Shown here one piece after another: positions 1-8,700 of a stretch of 15,000 nucleotides of DNA; positions within the stretch are counted from its first letter, which is position 1; each line of letters starts with the position of its first letter. The DNA comes from Chromera velia (taxonomy: Eukaryota; Sar; Chromeraceae). Position numbers and translations under genes: made by a program. The DNA lies in contig JAHBMJ010000840.1 of assembly GCA_018398765.1 (NCBI GenBank), positions 1 to 15,000 of the forward strand, in the 5' to 3' direction. Below the pieces are notes generated by a model, which had not been told where the DNA came from, ran no database searches, and worked only from the letters and a program-made list of their open reading frames with translations.

Positions 1-161
1 TTGTCTTTGTTGTTGGTTGCTTGCTTGTCTCCGCGAGGCTGACCACCTTTGTGGCCTATAAACACCTCCAGCGTGTCTAGGTCTGTCTGGACTGGTCCTC
101 CGACAGCGTCCAAACACAAGAAGACGCCCTTCGTCTCTCCATGTATCTGCAATGCTGCCAT
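1..161 (-). CDS. 5' coding part of an unidentified gene, cut by the left window edge
   Basis: On the minus strand an ATG at 161-159 in an A-rich context (GAAAATGGCA) opens a frame that stays open for 53 codons to the edge. The peptide starts MAALQIHGETKGVFLCLDAV and continues with an acidic-hydrophobic stretch (TDLDTLEVFIG), then a hydrophilic Gly/Gln/Lys/Asn-rich run. Codon choice is mixed and protein-like, and the first 40 residues look like a folded domain edge with alternating hydrophobics. I do not recognise the family. A possible donor (GTCAGC, the form used in the large gene of this window) lies near base 40 on the minus strand, so the exon could end there in phase 1 instead of running off the edge. 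What is seen: open frame and good start context. What is inferred: that it is a real first exon. There is no signal peptide. Confidence 0.45.
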   Translation of the reverse strand, partial: MAALQIHGETKGVFLCLDAVGGPVQTDLDTLEVFIGHKGGQPRGDKQATNNKD

Positions 162-1475
162 TTTCTTCCAAGAGTGAGCTTGTCGCTTCTGGCTGTCTGG
201 CTATTACATGGATCGTTCGATGAGTGGCTGTTCGATCGGGTGCGTGAGACTCTACATGTATGTTAAACAGATAGAAGGGACAGGTGGCGGTGTACCACAT
301 GGAACAACGCAGTGACGGCCGGTGTGCCAGCTGGGGAAGGCCTTTTACTTTGGGACCCCGACGTGGCGAGCCTGGAGTAAGAAGGAGGGGGAAGTAAAAA
401 AAGGGTACAAAATGACATCAAGCCTGCCCTCGACGGTAAGAGAGGCAGAAAGGTCACAGCAGACCTACCGAGAGACAGAGTAGGGCACACGGCAGCTGCT
501 GCCTCGTCTCTCGCCGGCGTCGGCATATTTTCAACTAACAGGGAAGGGCAAGGGGGGGTCGTGGGGGACAAAGGGGGAGGGGAAAAGGGTGGGGAAGAGG
601 GGGAGAGGGGGGTTACTTCAGGGTAGGGGGGGCGAACCGAATTAAGACTGGCCGAGAGCATGCAAGATACTAGTGACTGAGTGTGACTAGAGCATCTTTT
701 GTCCAGAGTTGAGAGTTCATGTGTCCAAAGGAGCAGCAAGGGGATGAAACGAGACAGAAAGAAGAGACGAGATAAAAAGAGACTAGCAGGGCAGTCTGCG
801 ATGTGTTCGGTCCCTTCCTTCCCTCTTTTTATGCAGCTGCTGACACGCACGGAGTGTGTTTGTGCTCAACAAGACCGTTAAGTCCTTCTGTTGACGAGAA
901 CTCCAACTCGATTGCCTACCCCTACGTCAGCTACATGTGAAAAGGGCAGAGGACTGCCTGATTGTCGCCGCCATATGCTTATGCCTGCACATGCCCGCGA
1001 CTGCCTGTGACCGCCCTTGCGCCCCTGCACTAAACTTGGGGGGGGGGTGAGCTTATTGCAAAGCTGAGTGTCAAAGAGGCGGACTGCGAGAACAACAAGC
1101 CGAGCGCCGCATGTGCCGCGCATTCGAAACTTCTGGAGCTTCTTTTGAAAGAGTGACCTTTCTTCTCTCTCGGCTTCTCTTCTTTACATGTGACTTGGGA
1201 GTCAGACCCCTCGTGTGGCTGAAAGCACAAGCACACAAGGGGGCGCCTTCATTCGCTGTCTCTTTCTCGTTTCCCTCTGCTGCGTTGAAGCGTCTTCTTT
1301 GAGAAAAGAGACTGGAAGAGGTGGAGAGAAGATGAGTAAAGGAGGAGCAAAGAGAAAAGAAATCTTGAAAGAGATGTTCGGTTCAACGAGAAAAGAAGAA
1401 GAAGAAGAAAGAAAAGTTTAATGAGGAGATAGCCCATGCATGTCTCTTTGTCCCTTCTGTATCTTCTCCCTGCAG
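162..1475. other. Intergenic stretch with purine-rich tracts, no supported gene
   Basis: This stretch lies upstream of the minus-strand start at 161 and may hold its promoter. It contains G-run-rich DNA at 541-632, GA-rich tracts around 740-790 and 1300-1420 (including a short GAA run near 1395-1415), and a CATG-rich segment. Open frames on both strands here are low-complexity readings of these tracts (Pro/Ser/Leu on one strand, Arg/Lys/Glu on the other) and lack splice or start support. Confidence 0.5.
541..632 (+). repeat. G-run cluster with G-quadruplex potential
   Basis: About a dozen runs of three to seven G are separated by short A/T/C spacers within 92 bases, all on the plus strand. 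Far more than the four runs needed for an intramolecular quadruplex are present, with most loops shorter than seven bases. It sits about 380-470 bases upstream of the minus-strand start at 161, so on the coding strand of that gene it is a C-rich block. Whether it acts in regulation is not shown. Confidence 0.6.
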
Positions 1476-1595
1476 GGGGATATCGGTGCTTTGGAAGCCG
1501 TTTGGGGTCTCTGGGTATCGCCTCTCCCCCTCGCAGCACGGGAGTTGATGGAAGCCTTGGTGGAGCTAGCCGTCTCTGTGCGAGCATCTGCGTGA
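1476..1595 (+). CDS. Weak candidate terminal exon of an unidentified plus-strand gene
   Basis: A pyrimidine-rich stretch ending in CTGCAG (1470-1475) looks like a splice acceptor of the kind used in the large minus-strand gene. Directly after it, phase 0, a frame of 39 codons runs to TGA at 1593-1595. Its C-terminal half (AARELMEALVELAVSVRASA) reads as an amphipathic helix. No matching upstream exon or start could be placed with confidence, and a different plus-strand frame and a minus-strand frame are also open here. It may be chance. The protein family is unknown. Confidence 0.22.
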   Translation, partial: GDIGALEAVWGLWVSPLPLAARELMEALVELAVSVRASA

Positions 1596-3681
1596 AGCTA
1601 GACGATATACCGCCAGAAGTCTCCCTCCATCTGACCAGCTGCCGTTCACGGCCGTTCATTCGTTGATGTCTGTTGTATTGATTTGCCCTTCCCTACCTCT
1701 GTCACTTTCTGTTCATCTCTCACCTCACATCGGAATGCAAGGTTTGCTGTGTCTCTCTCATGTATTGCCAATTTTTTCGGTTGCTTGCCCTGGTCTGTAT
1801 CCGTTGTATTGGGTCGATCTACGGTGTTGGTGATAATGAATGAAAAGACGCGCATGCAGTCTTTGGGAAGGAAGTGAGATAGAAGAGAGAAGAGGAAGAG
1901 ATGTGAATACATGTGTGTGAATATATATGTGTGAGGCTTTCTGCTGCCCGGCCCGCCCTCTCTTCACGTTTTGTGCGTACCTCCGTTTGCCCGTCTACTT
2001 GCATCCAGAAAATTAGGAGAGCTGGAAGGGGATTGCTTGCAGGCATACTATTCTGTCTGTCGCCTGCTTCCTTCCGGCAGGCTGGTCTGAGAAAGAGAGA
2101 GAGAGTGAGAGAAGGTGAAACGAAGTTGGAAAACGGAGTTGGCTACCTGTTTCCTTCTGCTGGTTCCGCCTTTTTCTTTTCAATCACTTTATCGTTGGTG
2201 GTGTTTGATCTGCATCTTTGTTTTGAGACTACGGAGGTGTGGGAGGTGCAGCTTTATTTTTTTATCTTGCTTCAAGGGAAACAAAGGCAGCGTGAAAGAG
2301 AAATGAGAAAAAAAGGAAACGGTGGGACTGCGCAAGTCTTAGAGTTTGGAGAGCGGGGATTTGTCAGAATGAGCCTGTCTGTCACTTTTAGAATTTTTGC
2401 ATTGGTCCCGTCTCCGCTTTCTATTTTACCGCCTTCCGGTGCCCTCTTATACTATCCTGTTTACGTGGATGGTTTAGAATATGAAGATCTAATGTAGTGG
2501 GAGTGTGTATATGTGTATGTATATACCTGAACTTTTGTTCCGTTAGTTCTTGTTAGTTCTTTGGTTGACCGCACGTATCCCTCTGAATCGGTTTGTTGCT
2601 CGGTCTGCTCTTTTCTTTTCCCAGTTTCGACCGTTTGCTTTTGAGACTCTATCTTCTCACGGTGGCTGCTTTTTCTATTGGCTGCATCGAAACGAACTCT
2701 TGTCATGCAGAGTGTGTTATTGAAAGTGTATATCCTTCTGCTTTTGACTTTATGTAGCCGCGTTCGCTCATCTAGCTTTGCCACATTGGTGCAAAACCAG
2801 CACTTCGGAAAAAGAAAGAAGACAAAGAGGAGAAAGTAAAGCGGGAGTGAGAAGTAAGAGAGCGAAAGAGAGGGAGATAAAAAAAAAAAGAGTAAAGTAA
2901 ACGACTGCGAGCACATGTATCGGCATAGACTCTGAGATGCATGCATGCATGTGACCGCACGGATACCGCGCGGGCCTGACTGTGTCCTGCTCTCTGTTAC
3001 TCTTTCTGTCTAGCATTTCCGTCTCTTTTCTGGGGGGTACGAAAGGTTAATGGAGAGCTAAAGAAATGTAAGACCTTGCAATGGGAAGCTTGCGGCCGTC
3101 GAATGACGGACCCTGCTGTCAGGTAGGGAGGGTGTGCTTCTGCAGACCCCAGGCAAGCCGACGTCCCTAAAACAGGCTTTTTGAGGAAAGACCTGGCGGG
3201 TTGGCATTACCGGCAAGGCAGTGGTGATAGTACCTTTGCGCACGTTAATCTGATTGACTTGCGTCAATGGGAGGAAGCTTTTCCGCTTATCAGCTTTCAC
3301 GTCTGAATATTTTTGACTACCTCCTTAAAGGTGTTCTATTGGTTGCATGAATTTATATGGGTTTGCATTACGTATGGTTGATCGTGCTCTTTTGTTCGCC
3401 TCTTTTTTCCTTTCCGCGCATGCTTGGATGTGTTTGACTGATCGCGAGGACGCGATTTTCCTGTCTATGGCCGGGGGGGATCTGTGGAGTCCTACCCTAT
3501 GGCGCCGCCCTTTGAGCCTTCGCATGCGCCGTGACTAAGTGAGCCAGCGTGCCGCGCCACATTTCGCCACCATGCTTTGCTTCGTACGTGTTGCGCGCGC
3601 GTCGATCAAAGTTGAGTCTGACCTTCGCAATGTTCGCATTCAAGCAACATGTTACTTGAGCAACAGATAGGATCGTTTAAA
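1596..3681. other. Intergenic stretch, no supported gene
   Basis: Purine tracts (near 2095-2115, 2280-2320, 2810-2895), poly-T and a TATATG-rich segment near 2510-2525 dominate. An (ATGC)n run lies at 2937-2951. The longest open frames (plus strand 1913-2497, minus strand 2461-2946) are built from these tracts, mix hydrophobic low complexity with Lys/Glu runs, and show no recognised domain, so I do not call them genes. From about 3300 to 3681 the DNA becomes more mixed in composition and runs into the retrotransposon target site. Confidence 0.5.
2937..2951. repeat. (ATGC)n microsatellite
   Basis: Nearly four exact copies of ATGC form a self-complementary stretch ending in CATG. It contains overlapping TGCATGCA words, a motif that recurs elsewhere in the window. 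Confidence 0.7.
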
Positions 3682-3686
3682 GCTAA
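3682..3686 (+). repeat. Left target-site duplication of the LTR retrotransposon (GCTAA)
   Basis: The five bases immediately before the left LTR are identical to the five immediately after the right LTR (7816-7820). Five-base duplications are typical of integrase-mediated LTR element insertion. Confidence 0.88.
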
Positions 3687-3956
3687 TGTCAGCTGCGTAC
3701 GGGGCTATCGTGCTAGGTAACTACGAGGCTAGCAGTGTGGTGGGCTAGACAGAGAGATTCCTGAACAGACATTTTTAGGAGGAGTTCCGTCTTAGAGTTT
3801 CTGATAGCAACTACTCATACCAATCATACTGCTTCCAGAGCTTCTTCTGCTTGGCACAGAACAAATGCATCACTTTGTGTATCGATCACTGATTCTGTGC
3901 ACCGACGCACACGTTCATCGATCCCGCACCCATACTCCGTGTGAGCAGCCCATCAA

Positions 3957-3964
3957 GCGACTGA
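3957..3964 (+). repeat. Left 8-bp target-site duplication of the hAT element (GCGACTGA)
   Basis: Identical to 4842-4849 on the other side of the element. The sister LTR has a single related copy, GCGACTGG, at 7766-7773. Confidence 0.92.
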
Positions 3965-3995
3965 CAGGGTTGCCGATTTTTTCGGTGGTAGACAA
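3965..3995 (+). repeat. Left terminal inverted repeat of the hAT element
   Basis: The first eight bases CAGGGTTG are exactly complementary to the last eight of the element. Beyond them similarity to the other end is partial, with a T-rich run then TCGGT in both. The outer limit is sharp because of the target duplication; the inner limit is approximate. Confidence 0.8.
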
Positions 3996-4603
3996 GCTTC
4001 ATTACTGGTAACCGATAATTACCGGCAGAGTTTGCTGGCAGTCAGAAAAGACTTGGTAGAAAAATAACAGTCACTCACACTCCGTTATAAGTCAATCAAT
4101 CAATTATAGGTGGCACAGTCCGAAGAAGTGCTTTTACTATACTTTTACTGTCCAGTTGTAACTGGCAGTATGCGAGGTGCAAGAGAGTCACTAAGTCAAG
4201 TGATGCATGCCGGTCGATCCTAGGATCTGTATTATTAATTGTATTGATACAGATGAGAATACAAATACAGATGGATCGAACAGAACAAAGACACAAGCAA
4301 GAAGAAGTCTCTTCATATTGTTGTGAACAGTATTAACTTCTATAAGGTGTAAACTCTGGATGAGTATGCCTTAGGAGCCGACTACGCTAATTACTGCTAA
4401 GTCGTTACTCGTCCCTTACTTTGATCGTTCTCAAACAATGGCTCAAGGCCTGATACAGAGAAGCAGAACAGTAGGAGATGGAACAGAGTTAATTTAAGGA
4501 AAAGGGAGTAGCTGTTGGACAGAGCTATTAGAACTTTATGTCACTTTAATATAGGGGTGATCGAAGCAGTTAAAATAATTGAAATTATAGTAAATTATAA
4601 AAA

Positions 4604-4621
4604 ATATATATATATATATAT
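4604..4621. repeat. (TA)n microsatellite inside the hAT element
   Basis: An uninterrupted alternating TA run after an A-rich segment. It is the most AT-rich point of the window and lies in the non-coding interior of the DNA transposon. Confidence 0.8.
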
Positions 4622-4806
4622 GTTAATATTGTTAATAGGCTTTTTCAAATGTCAATAAACACTTAAAAACATGTTTTTGAAGGTTGGTGCCACAGGCAAA
4701 AATTTTGTTTTGACCTTATAATTTTTATCATTTTTTTTGTCGGTAAAAGGAACTAGTAAAAGGAAGGTAGACTGAGACCATTACCGGTTACTGGCAATTG
4801 CCGGTA

Positions 4807-4841
4807 GACTACACCTGTTACCGACAAGAAAAGCAACCCTG
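4807..4841 (-). repeat. Right terminal inverted repeat of the hAT element
   Basis: It ends CAACCCTG at 4834-4841, the exact complement of the left end, and includes TTACCGAC, the counterpart of the TCGGT segment on the left. The inner limit is approximate. Confidence 0.8.
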
Positions 4842-4849
4842 GCGACTGA
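4842..4849 (+). repeat. Right 8-bp target-site duplication of the hAT element (GCGACTGA)
   Basis: Exact copy of 3957-3964. After it the LTR sequence resumes as in the right LTR (GTCTCCC...). Confidence 0.92.
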
Positions 4850-4884
4850 GTCTCCCGCCAGCCAGAGGCGGCGCCTTGTACAGG

Positions 4885-5006
4885 CCCTACATCTGCCCGC
4901 TCGCCAAGGCCGACGTCCATGCTTGGCTCACACTCTCACTTACATACAAAAAACACACGCTTCACCATCTCACCCTACACATCCCTACATCTGCTCGCTT
5001 GCTAGG
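4885..5006. repeat. LTR-edge sequence repeated 98 bp further inside
   Basis: The sequence across the end of the left LTR, CCCTACATCTGCCCGCTCGC from 4885, recurs as CCCTACATCTGCTCGCTTGC from 4983, each followed by a short A/T-G-G stretch. The two copies span about 24 bases with a few transitions. Read on the minus strand each copy is a moderately purine-rich run ending in CAGA and then TGTAGGG. Confidence 0.65.
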
Positions 5007-7495
5007 TGGGTAGGGTGGGCAAAACGATCACGCTACACACACTATCATACACAAACCGAAAGAACATAATTAACAGACTCTGAGCAAACAGTGACCCCAG
5101 AGCGCTAAACAACAGGCCCAACTCTTCTACAATATCACAGCACGCGCCACCTGCTTGCGCCGAGGACTGTGATGCATGGCATTGCGCTTACTCTTCTGAA
5201 CAGGGCTTGGCCACACACGCTCACCTCAGGCCTGTCCCAATGCGCAAGCCGAGTTGCATGATCGCTGCTAATAATGTGCAGCTACATGCACCTTCACACA
5301 CTTCCATTCGTTCGTTCGTTCTCTTGACTCTTCGGGTCAACTGCGACCACACACGTGCAAATGCGATCACCAACGGTGCGCGCTTTGCTACGATCATACT
5401 GAGACGCGACCTCAGGTTTCAGCTTTCTTTACTCTGCTCTGCACTTCTCATATTGTAACTGACTGATCCTGGCAAGACAGGGGTCATCACAGTGCATTGG
5501 CTCAAGATCATACAGGAGTCTGGTATCGCGACTGCACAGTGCATCAAAAGACACACAAGAGACGCCAACCATCCGCCGCCAGACGATACCAACCCCCCTC
5601 ATTCTTTTCCTCACAGCGACTTCACGCAATGTGTCGAGAATGTCTGAATGACCAGGTGGTTTCGGCCACCCTGTGATCACCTCTTCCTTCTCTGCTTCAT
5701 ACAGCGACCACCTGCCTCTCTACAGAGACTGCCCTCCTCACTACTGAATCTGTGCTCCAAACTGCACACCAGATTCAAAACATGAATGCTCAGGAGACTC
5801 CCTCTTGCGAGGTGACCCTTCAAGAGCACAGGTCGACACGACCAAAAAATCATTCATGTCAGTATCTGCCTCAAGCACATGAACACTCATAGAGAGATCA
5901 CATTCAAGAGAGTAAGAGATAAAGACAAGGGCCTCCCTGAAGCGTGTCATAACTTCTGATCTCACCTGGGCTTCCTCCTTCCCGCTGTGTCAAGACACAC
6001 CTTTCTTTGATCACAGTTTCTCACTCAGACATTCCGATCGTTTTTCTTTTTCTTTCGGCGTTTCTTTCGTGATACTCAATTCTTAATCGACTCGTCAACT
6101 ATTGCACAATTACATGTATATAACATTCACGAGCCATCAAGAACAACGACAGATATGTAGGAATTGCATAGGGCGTGACCCCACTACAATTAACAGTCTC
6201 TTTTCTTCTCACGCTTCTCATTTGCTGCGTCAGCGCTATGGTCACTCACTCTACACTCTCTACTCCATTCTTGCTCTTTCTCAATATGAAGACAACAGAC
6301 GTACAGAGACAGCCAGAGAAGCAACACACCAACATTCACCCTGCATGAATCTCAGCTGAAGTCATTAGCCCCCAGGCTGCCGTGCCTACGCACTGAAGAC
6401 ATGCAGCCTCTCCTTTCCCTACCCCACTGTCATTGAATTTCCCAACACGAAGTCACTTCTCTTCTTCTCCTGATTGCCCCTTCTTACTTTGTGTTTGTAT
6501 CTCTTCTCTTCGACAATCTCTTCTTGCCACAACAAACTACCAGTTTCCTCACCTCCAACCTCCTTTCCTTCCTCTCCTCTTCTTTCCTTTTCTCTCTTTC
6601 CTTCCCAACTGCCGTGGCCCCCATGATTCATTCCCACCATGAAGACACAATACAGTCAGGATGTACAGAGAGATACAATCAGACATACCAGCCATCAGAC
6701 CCAACCACCTCAACACACTCTCTTTTTCACCTCTTACCCTCACACTCATTCCTTCCTCCCCCCAAAACAAATTTCCCAACTTCAACACACAACCAAAAGA
6801 AAACAATCCAATAATTCACTGACTTGAAGATGTGCGGCTGCCGCGGTGCCCCCATGGCACAACTGAGCATTTGAAAACGCGGCACAGATGATTGCAAACA
6901 AAGACAGAGAAGGCCACATACCTTCAGTCACTATTCAGTCACCACAACCAACCTTCCACTTCACAAGATGCCCTTCCTCCTTCCATCCCAAACAACTCAC
7001 AGAACAAAATAACCAAGAACATCTCCTCCATAACCTGGGCGCGTTCTTTGTAGGCCTGGACACCTCGTGCTTCATTGCAGCACAATCGGCAGAGACGGCA
7101 GTCAGTCAGTCACTTCAGTCAATCAGACTGAATGGTCTCCCTCCTCAAGCTCGTCCTTCTGGACCCTCATCTCCAGCGGGCTAGCAACCTTGAGTTCCGA
7201 GGACTCCCTCAAGACAAAGAGAACAGAAAGAAACACCACGCTCCATCACATCTGGAAGAGAGTCTCAGGTCCACCACAAATTTCGACTCAAGAACAAACA
7301 ACACAAAGGAGACGAAATCTCTCTTCCTTCAACGAATTTTTCCACTAGCGAACTGGCACTGCACTCTTGTCAGTACAGGCCTTGCGTACAGTGATGAGGA
7401 TTCTCTATCTGGCCTGACTGTTCATCAATACAACAAAGTTTGCGATCTACACCACATCTGCCTCCCTGTGTTACCAGAAGCTTTGCTAACCAATC
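4892..7495. other. Internal domain of the LTR retrotransposon, no intact coding region
   Basis: About 2.6 kb between the LTRs. The plus strand is A/C/T-rich and conspicuously poor in G over long parts, most clearly around 6400-7030. Frames are short. A minus-strand frame at 6419-6640 is Arg/Lys/Glu/Gly-rich, and a plus-strand frame at 7132-7557 runs into the right LTR; neither shows a known motif. This fits a non-coding element whose RNA only needs priming and packaging signals, or a heavily decayed one. Confidence 0.7.
7480..7492 (-). promoter_or_regulatory. Candidate primer-binding site (minus-strand reading)
   Basis: On the minus strand the right LTR ends ...GACA, then come three bases (GAT) and TGGTTAGCAAAGC. 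Primer-binding sites usually begin TGG, the complement of the tRNA CCA end, within a few bases of the LTR. The matching tRNA is not in the window, so this rests on position and the TGG start only. Confidence 0.35.
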
Positions 7496-7815
7496 TGTCA
7501 GCTGCGTACAGGGCTATCGTGCTAGGTAACTACGAGGCTAGCAGTGTGGTGGGCTAGACAGAGAGATTCCTGAACAGACATTCTTAGAGGGAGTTCCGTC
7601 TTAGAGTTTCTGATAGCAACTACTCATGCCAATCATACTGCTTCCAGAGCTTCTTCTGCTTAGCACAGAATAAATGCATCACTTTGTGTATCGATCACTG
7701 ATTCTGTGCACCGACGCACGCGTTCATCGATCCCGCACCCATACTCCGTGCGAGCAGCGCGTCAAGCGACTGGGTCTCCCACCAGCCAGAGGCGGCGCCT
7801 CGTACAGGCCCTACA
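7496..7815. repeat. Right LTR, intact (320 bp)
   Basis: It starts TGTCAGCTGCGTAC and ends GTACAGGCCCTACA, matching the left LTR with about 14 mismatches by eye. It contains the hAT empty site at 7766-7773. An AATAAA at about 7669-7674 is present here but not in the left LTR, where one base differs, so it is a poor guide to transcript direction. Confidence 0.9.
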
Positions 7816-7820
7816 GCTAA
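7816..7820 (+). repeat. Right target-site duplication of the LTR retrotransposon (GCTAA)
   Basis: Identical to 3682-3686. Joining the flanks at this pentamer restores a simple continuous target sequence. Confidence 0.88.
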
Positions 7821-8700
7821 TATCTGTTTGTCATAGATCGGGCGTCTGAGACTCTGAGAGAGAGGAACAGAGAGAAGCATAAGTAGAAATTGTGCAATGA
7901 TAGAATGAACCCAGCTGATTGGAATTCCAGATCGCTCTAGAGCTAAACCTTCTATAAACTGTTGCTTGAGTTAGTCTTGCTCACATTCCTTCTCTAGATC
8001 TTCTCCAAGGTTCTTGTCCTCGCTTTACTTCTGTCTGAACGCTATAAGATGGCCGGACAGGGGGGACAAAGCACAACACTGTGCAATTTCAAAACAGCGG
8101 TGCTTTCCTACGCTTGGGGATGAATGCCAGCCTTCTGGGTTTCCCTCTTCCTTCAGTGCCAACCAGACAAGCTGCACTCATGGCCACAGCCAGTTTTGAG
8201 AAGGCAAAGCTTTGTGAATGAAGAAAATCGGAGGAGACAGTAAAAATCTGGGGGCATGACTCGAAGAGGTTTCCTGGGGCAGGACGGGGATAACAAAGCA
8301 CGCGTAAGCCTTTCTAGGTAAGCTTTGGGGCCTTGTCCCACTAATAACAGCTCGGTATACGTACAACCAGTCAGAAAGGGGAAAGAGAAATAAAGTAGAG
8401 GGAAAGAAGGACATCGCTAAGGGGGGGTAGGTCACATGGCTCCGACCTGATGCCTCCTAAGCTGACACAACAGCTCAGATTGGAAGCCAGGGGCATATAC
8501 AGATAAGCGGACCACATCTTCGGTTGAGAGTCAATCACTTCTATTGCCGGGAAGGATAAACTGATTTATTCTTGCGTTTCTAGGTTTCTGTATGTGTTTT
8601 TTCCTATGGGGAAGACTGGCTAATCCTAGTAGATCCTAGTGCCCTGACTGACTCATGTCTAACGCTGGAAGTTCAAAAATGGACAGACAACAATGACGTA

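Larger units (their letters stand above)
3965..4841. mobile_element. Non-autonomous hAT-superfamily DNA transposon, 877 bp
   Basis: The element begins CAGGGTTG and ends CAACCCTG, a perfect 8-base terminal inverted repeat. The repeat continues imperfectly for roughly 20 more bases (both ends show a T-rich stretch followed by TCGGT). It is flanked by an exact 8-base duplication. CAGGG-type termini plus 8-base duplications are diagnostic of the hAT superfamily. Subterminal copies of a TTACCGG/CCGGTA word occur on both sides (around 4019-4025, 4781-4787 and 4800-4805), as expected for transposase binding sites. The interior is AT-rich, with a (TA)n run near 4604-4621 and no open frame that could be a transposase, so it must be mobilised in trans. 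It lies inside the left LTR of the retrotransposon and is therefore younger than that element. Confidence 0.92.
3687..4891. repeat. Left LTR, split by a hAT insertion
   Basis: Bases 3687-3964 and 4850-4891 together align end to end with the right LTR at 7496-7815. The interval is 1205 bases. Removing the 877-base insertion and one 8-base target copy leaves exactly 320, the length of the right LTR. It starts TGTCAGCTGCGTAC and ends GTACAGGCCCTACA. Confidence 0.9.
3687..7815. mobile_element. Complete non-autonomous LTR retrotransposon, with a hAT element nested in its left LTR
   Basis: The element is 4129 bases long, or 3244 without the nested insertion and its duplicated target. It is bounded by two direct LTRs of 320 bases that begin TGTCAGC and end CCCTACA (TG...CA ends), and by the duplication GCTAA. 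The internal domain (4892-7495) is about 2.6 kb. I found no reverse transcriptase (no YxDD context), protease, integrase or zinc-knuckle reading; frames are short and broken. It therefore resembles the LARD or TRIM-like classes, which depend on proteins from other elements. Orientation is not settled. Reading on the minus strand gives a plausible primer-binding site three bases inside the right LTR and a fairly purine-rich segment next to the left LTR, which favours minus. The LTRs differ at about 14 of 320 positions by my count, so it is not a very recent insertion. Confidence 0.88.

Noticed and set aside
263-850. Minus-strand open frame of 195 codons, Pro/Ser/Leu-rich
   Set aside because: It is the complement of the G-run and GA-rich tracts; low complexity, no domain, and no splice or start support.
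1249-1659. Minus-strand frame of 136 codons
   Set aside because: Half of it is Leu/Phe/Ser from the GAA-rich tract on the other strand. It has no domain and conflicts with the weak plus-strand exon.
1913-2497. Plus-strand frame of 194 codons
   Set aside because: It opens with GTG, mixes tract-derived Arg/Glu runs with random hydrophobic stretches, and resembles no family.
2461-2946. Minus-strand frame of 161 codons with a Lys/Arg/Glu/Thr-rich second half
   Set aside because: The first half is poly-Ser/Leu/Phe from a purine tract, and no acceptor or start gives a convincing exon. Not impossible, but unsupported.
4096-4296. Minus-strand 66-codon frame inside the hAT element as a transposase remnant
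   Set aside because: Short, with no hAT dimerisation or catalytic motif; composition follows the AT-rich filler.
3687-4891. Segmental duplication instead of LTRs
   Set aside because: The copies start TG and end CA, are flanked by the same 5-bp duplication, and have the same length once the insertion is removed, which duplication does not predict.
7669-7674. AATAAA in the right LTR as proof of a plus-strand element
   Set aside because: The left LTR has a different base in the hexamer, so it is not conserved between the copies.
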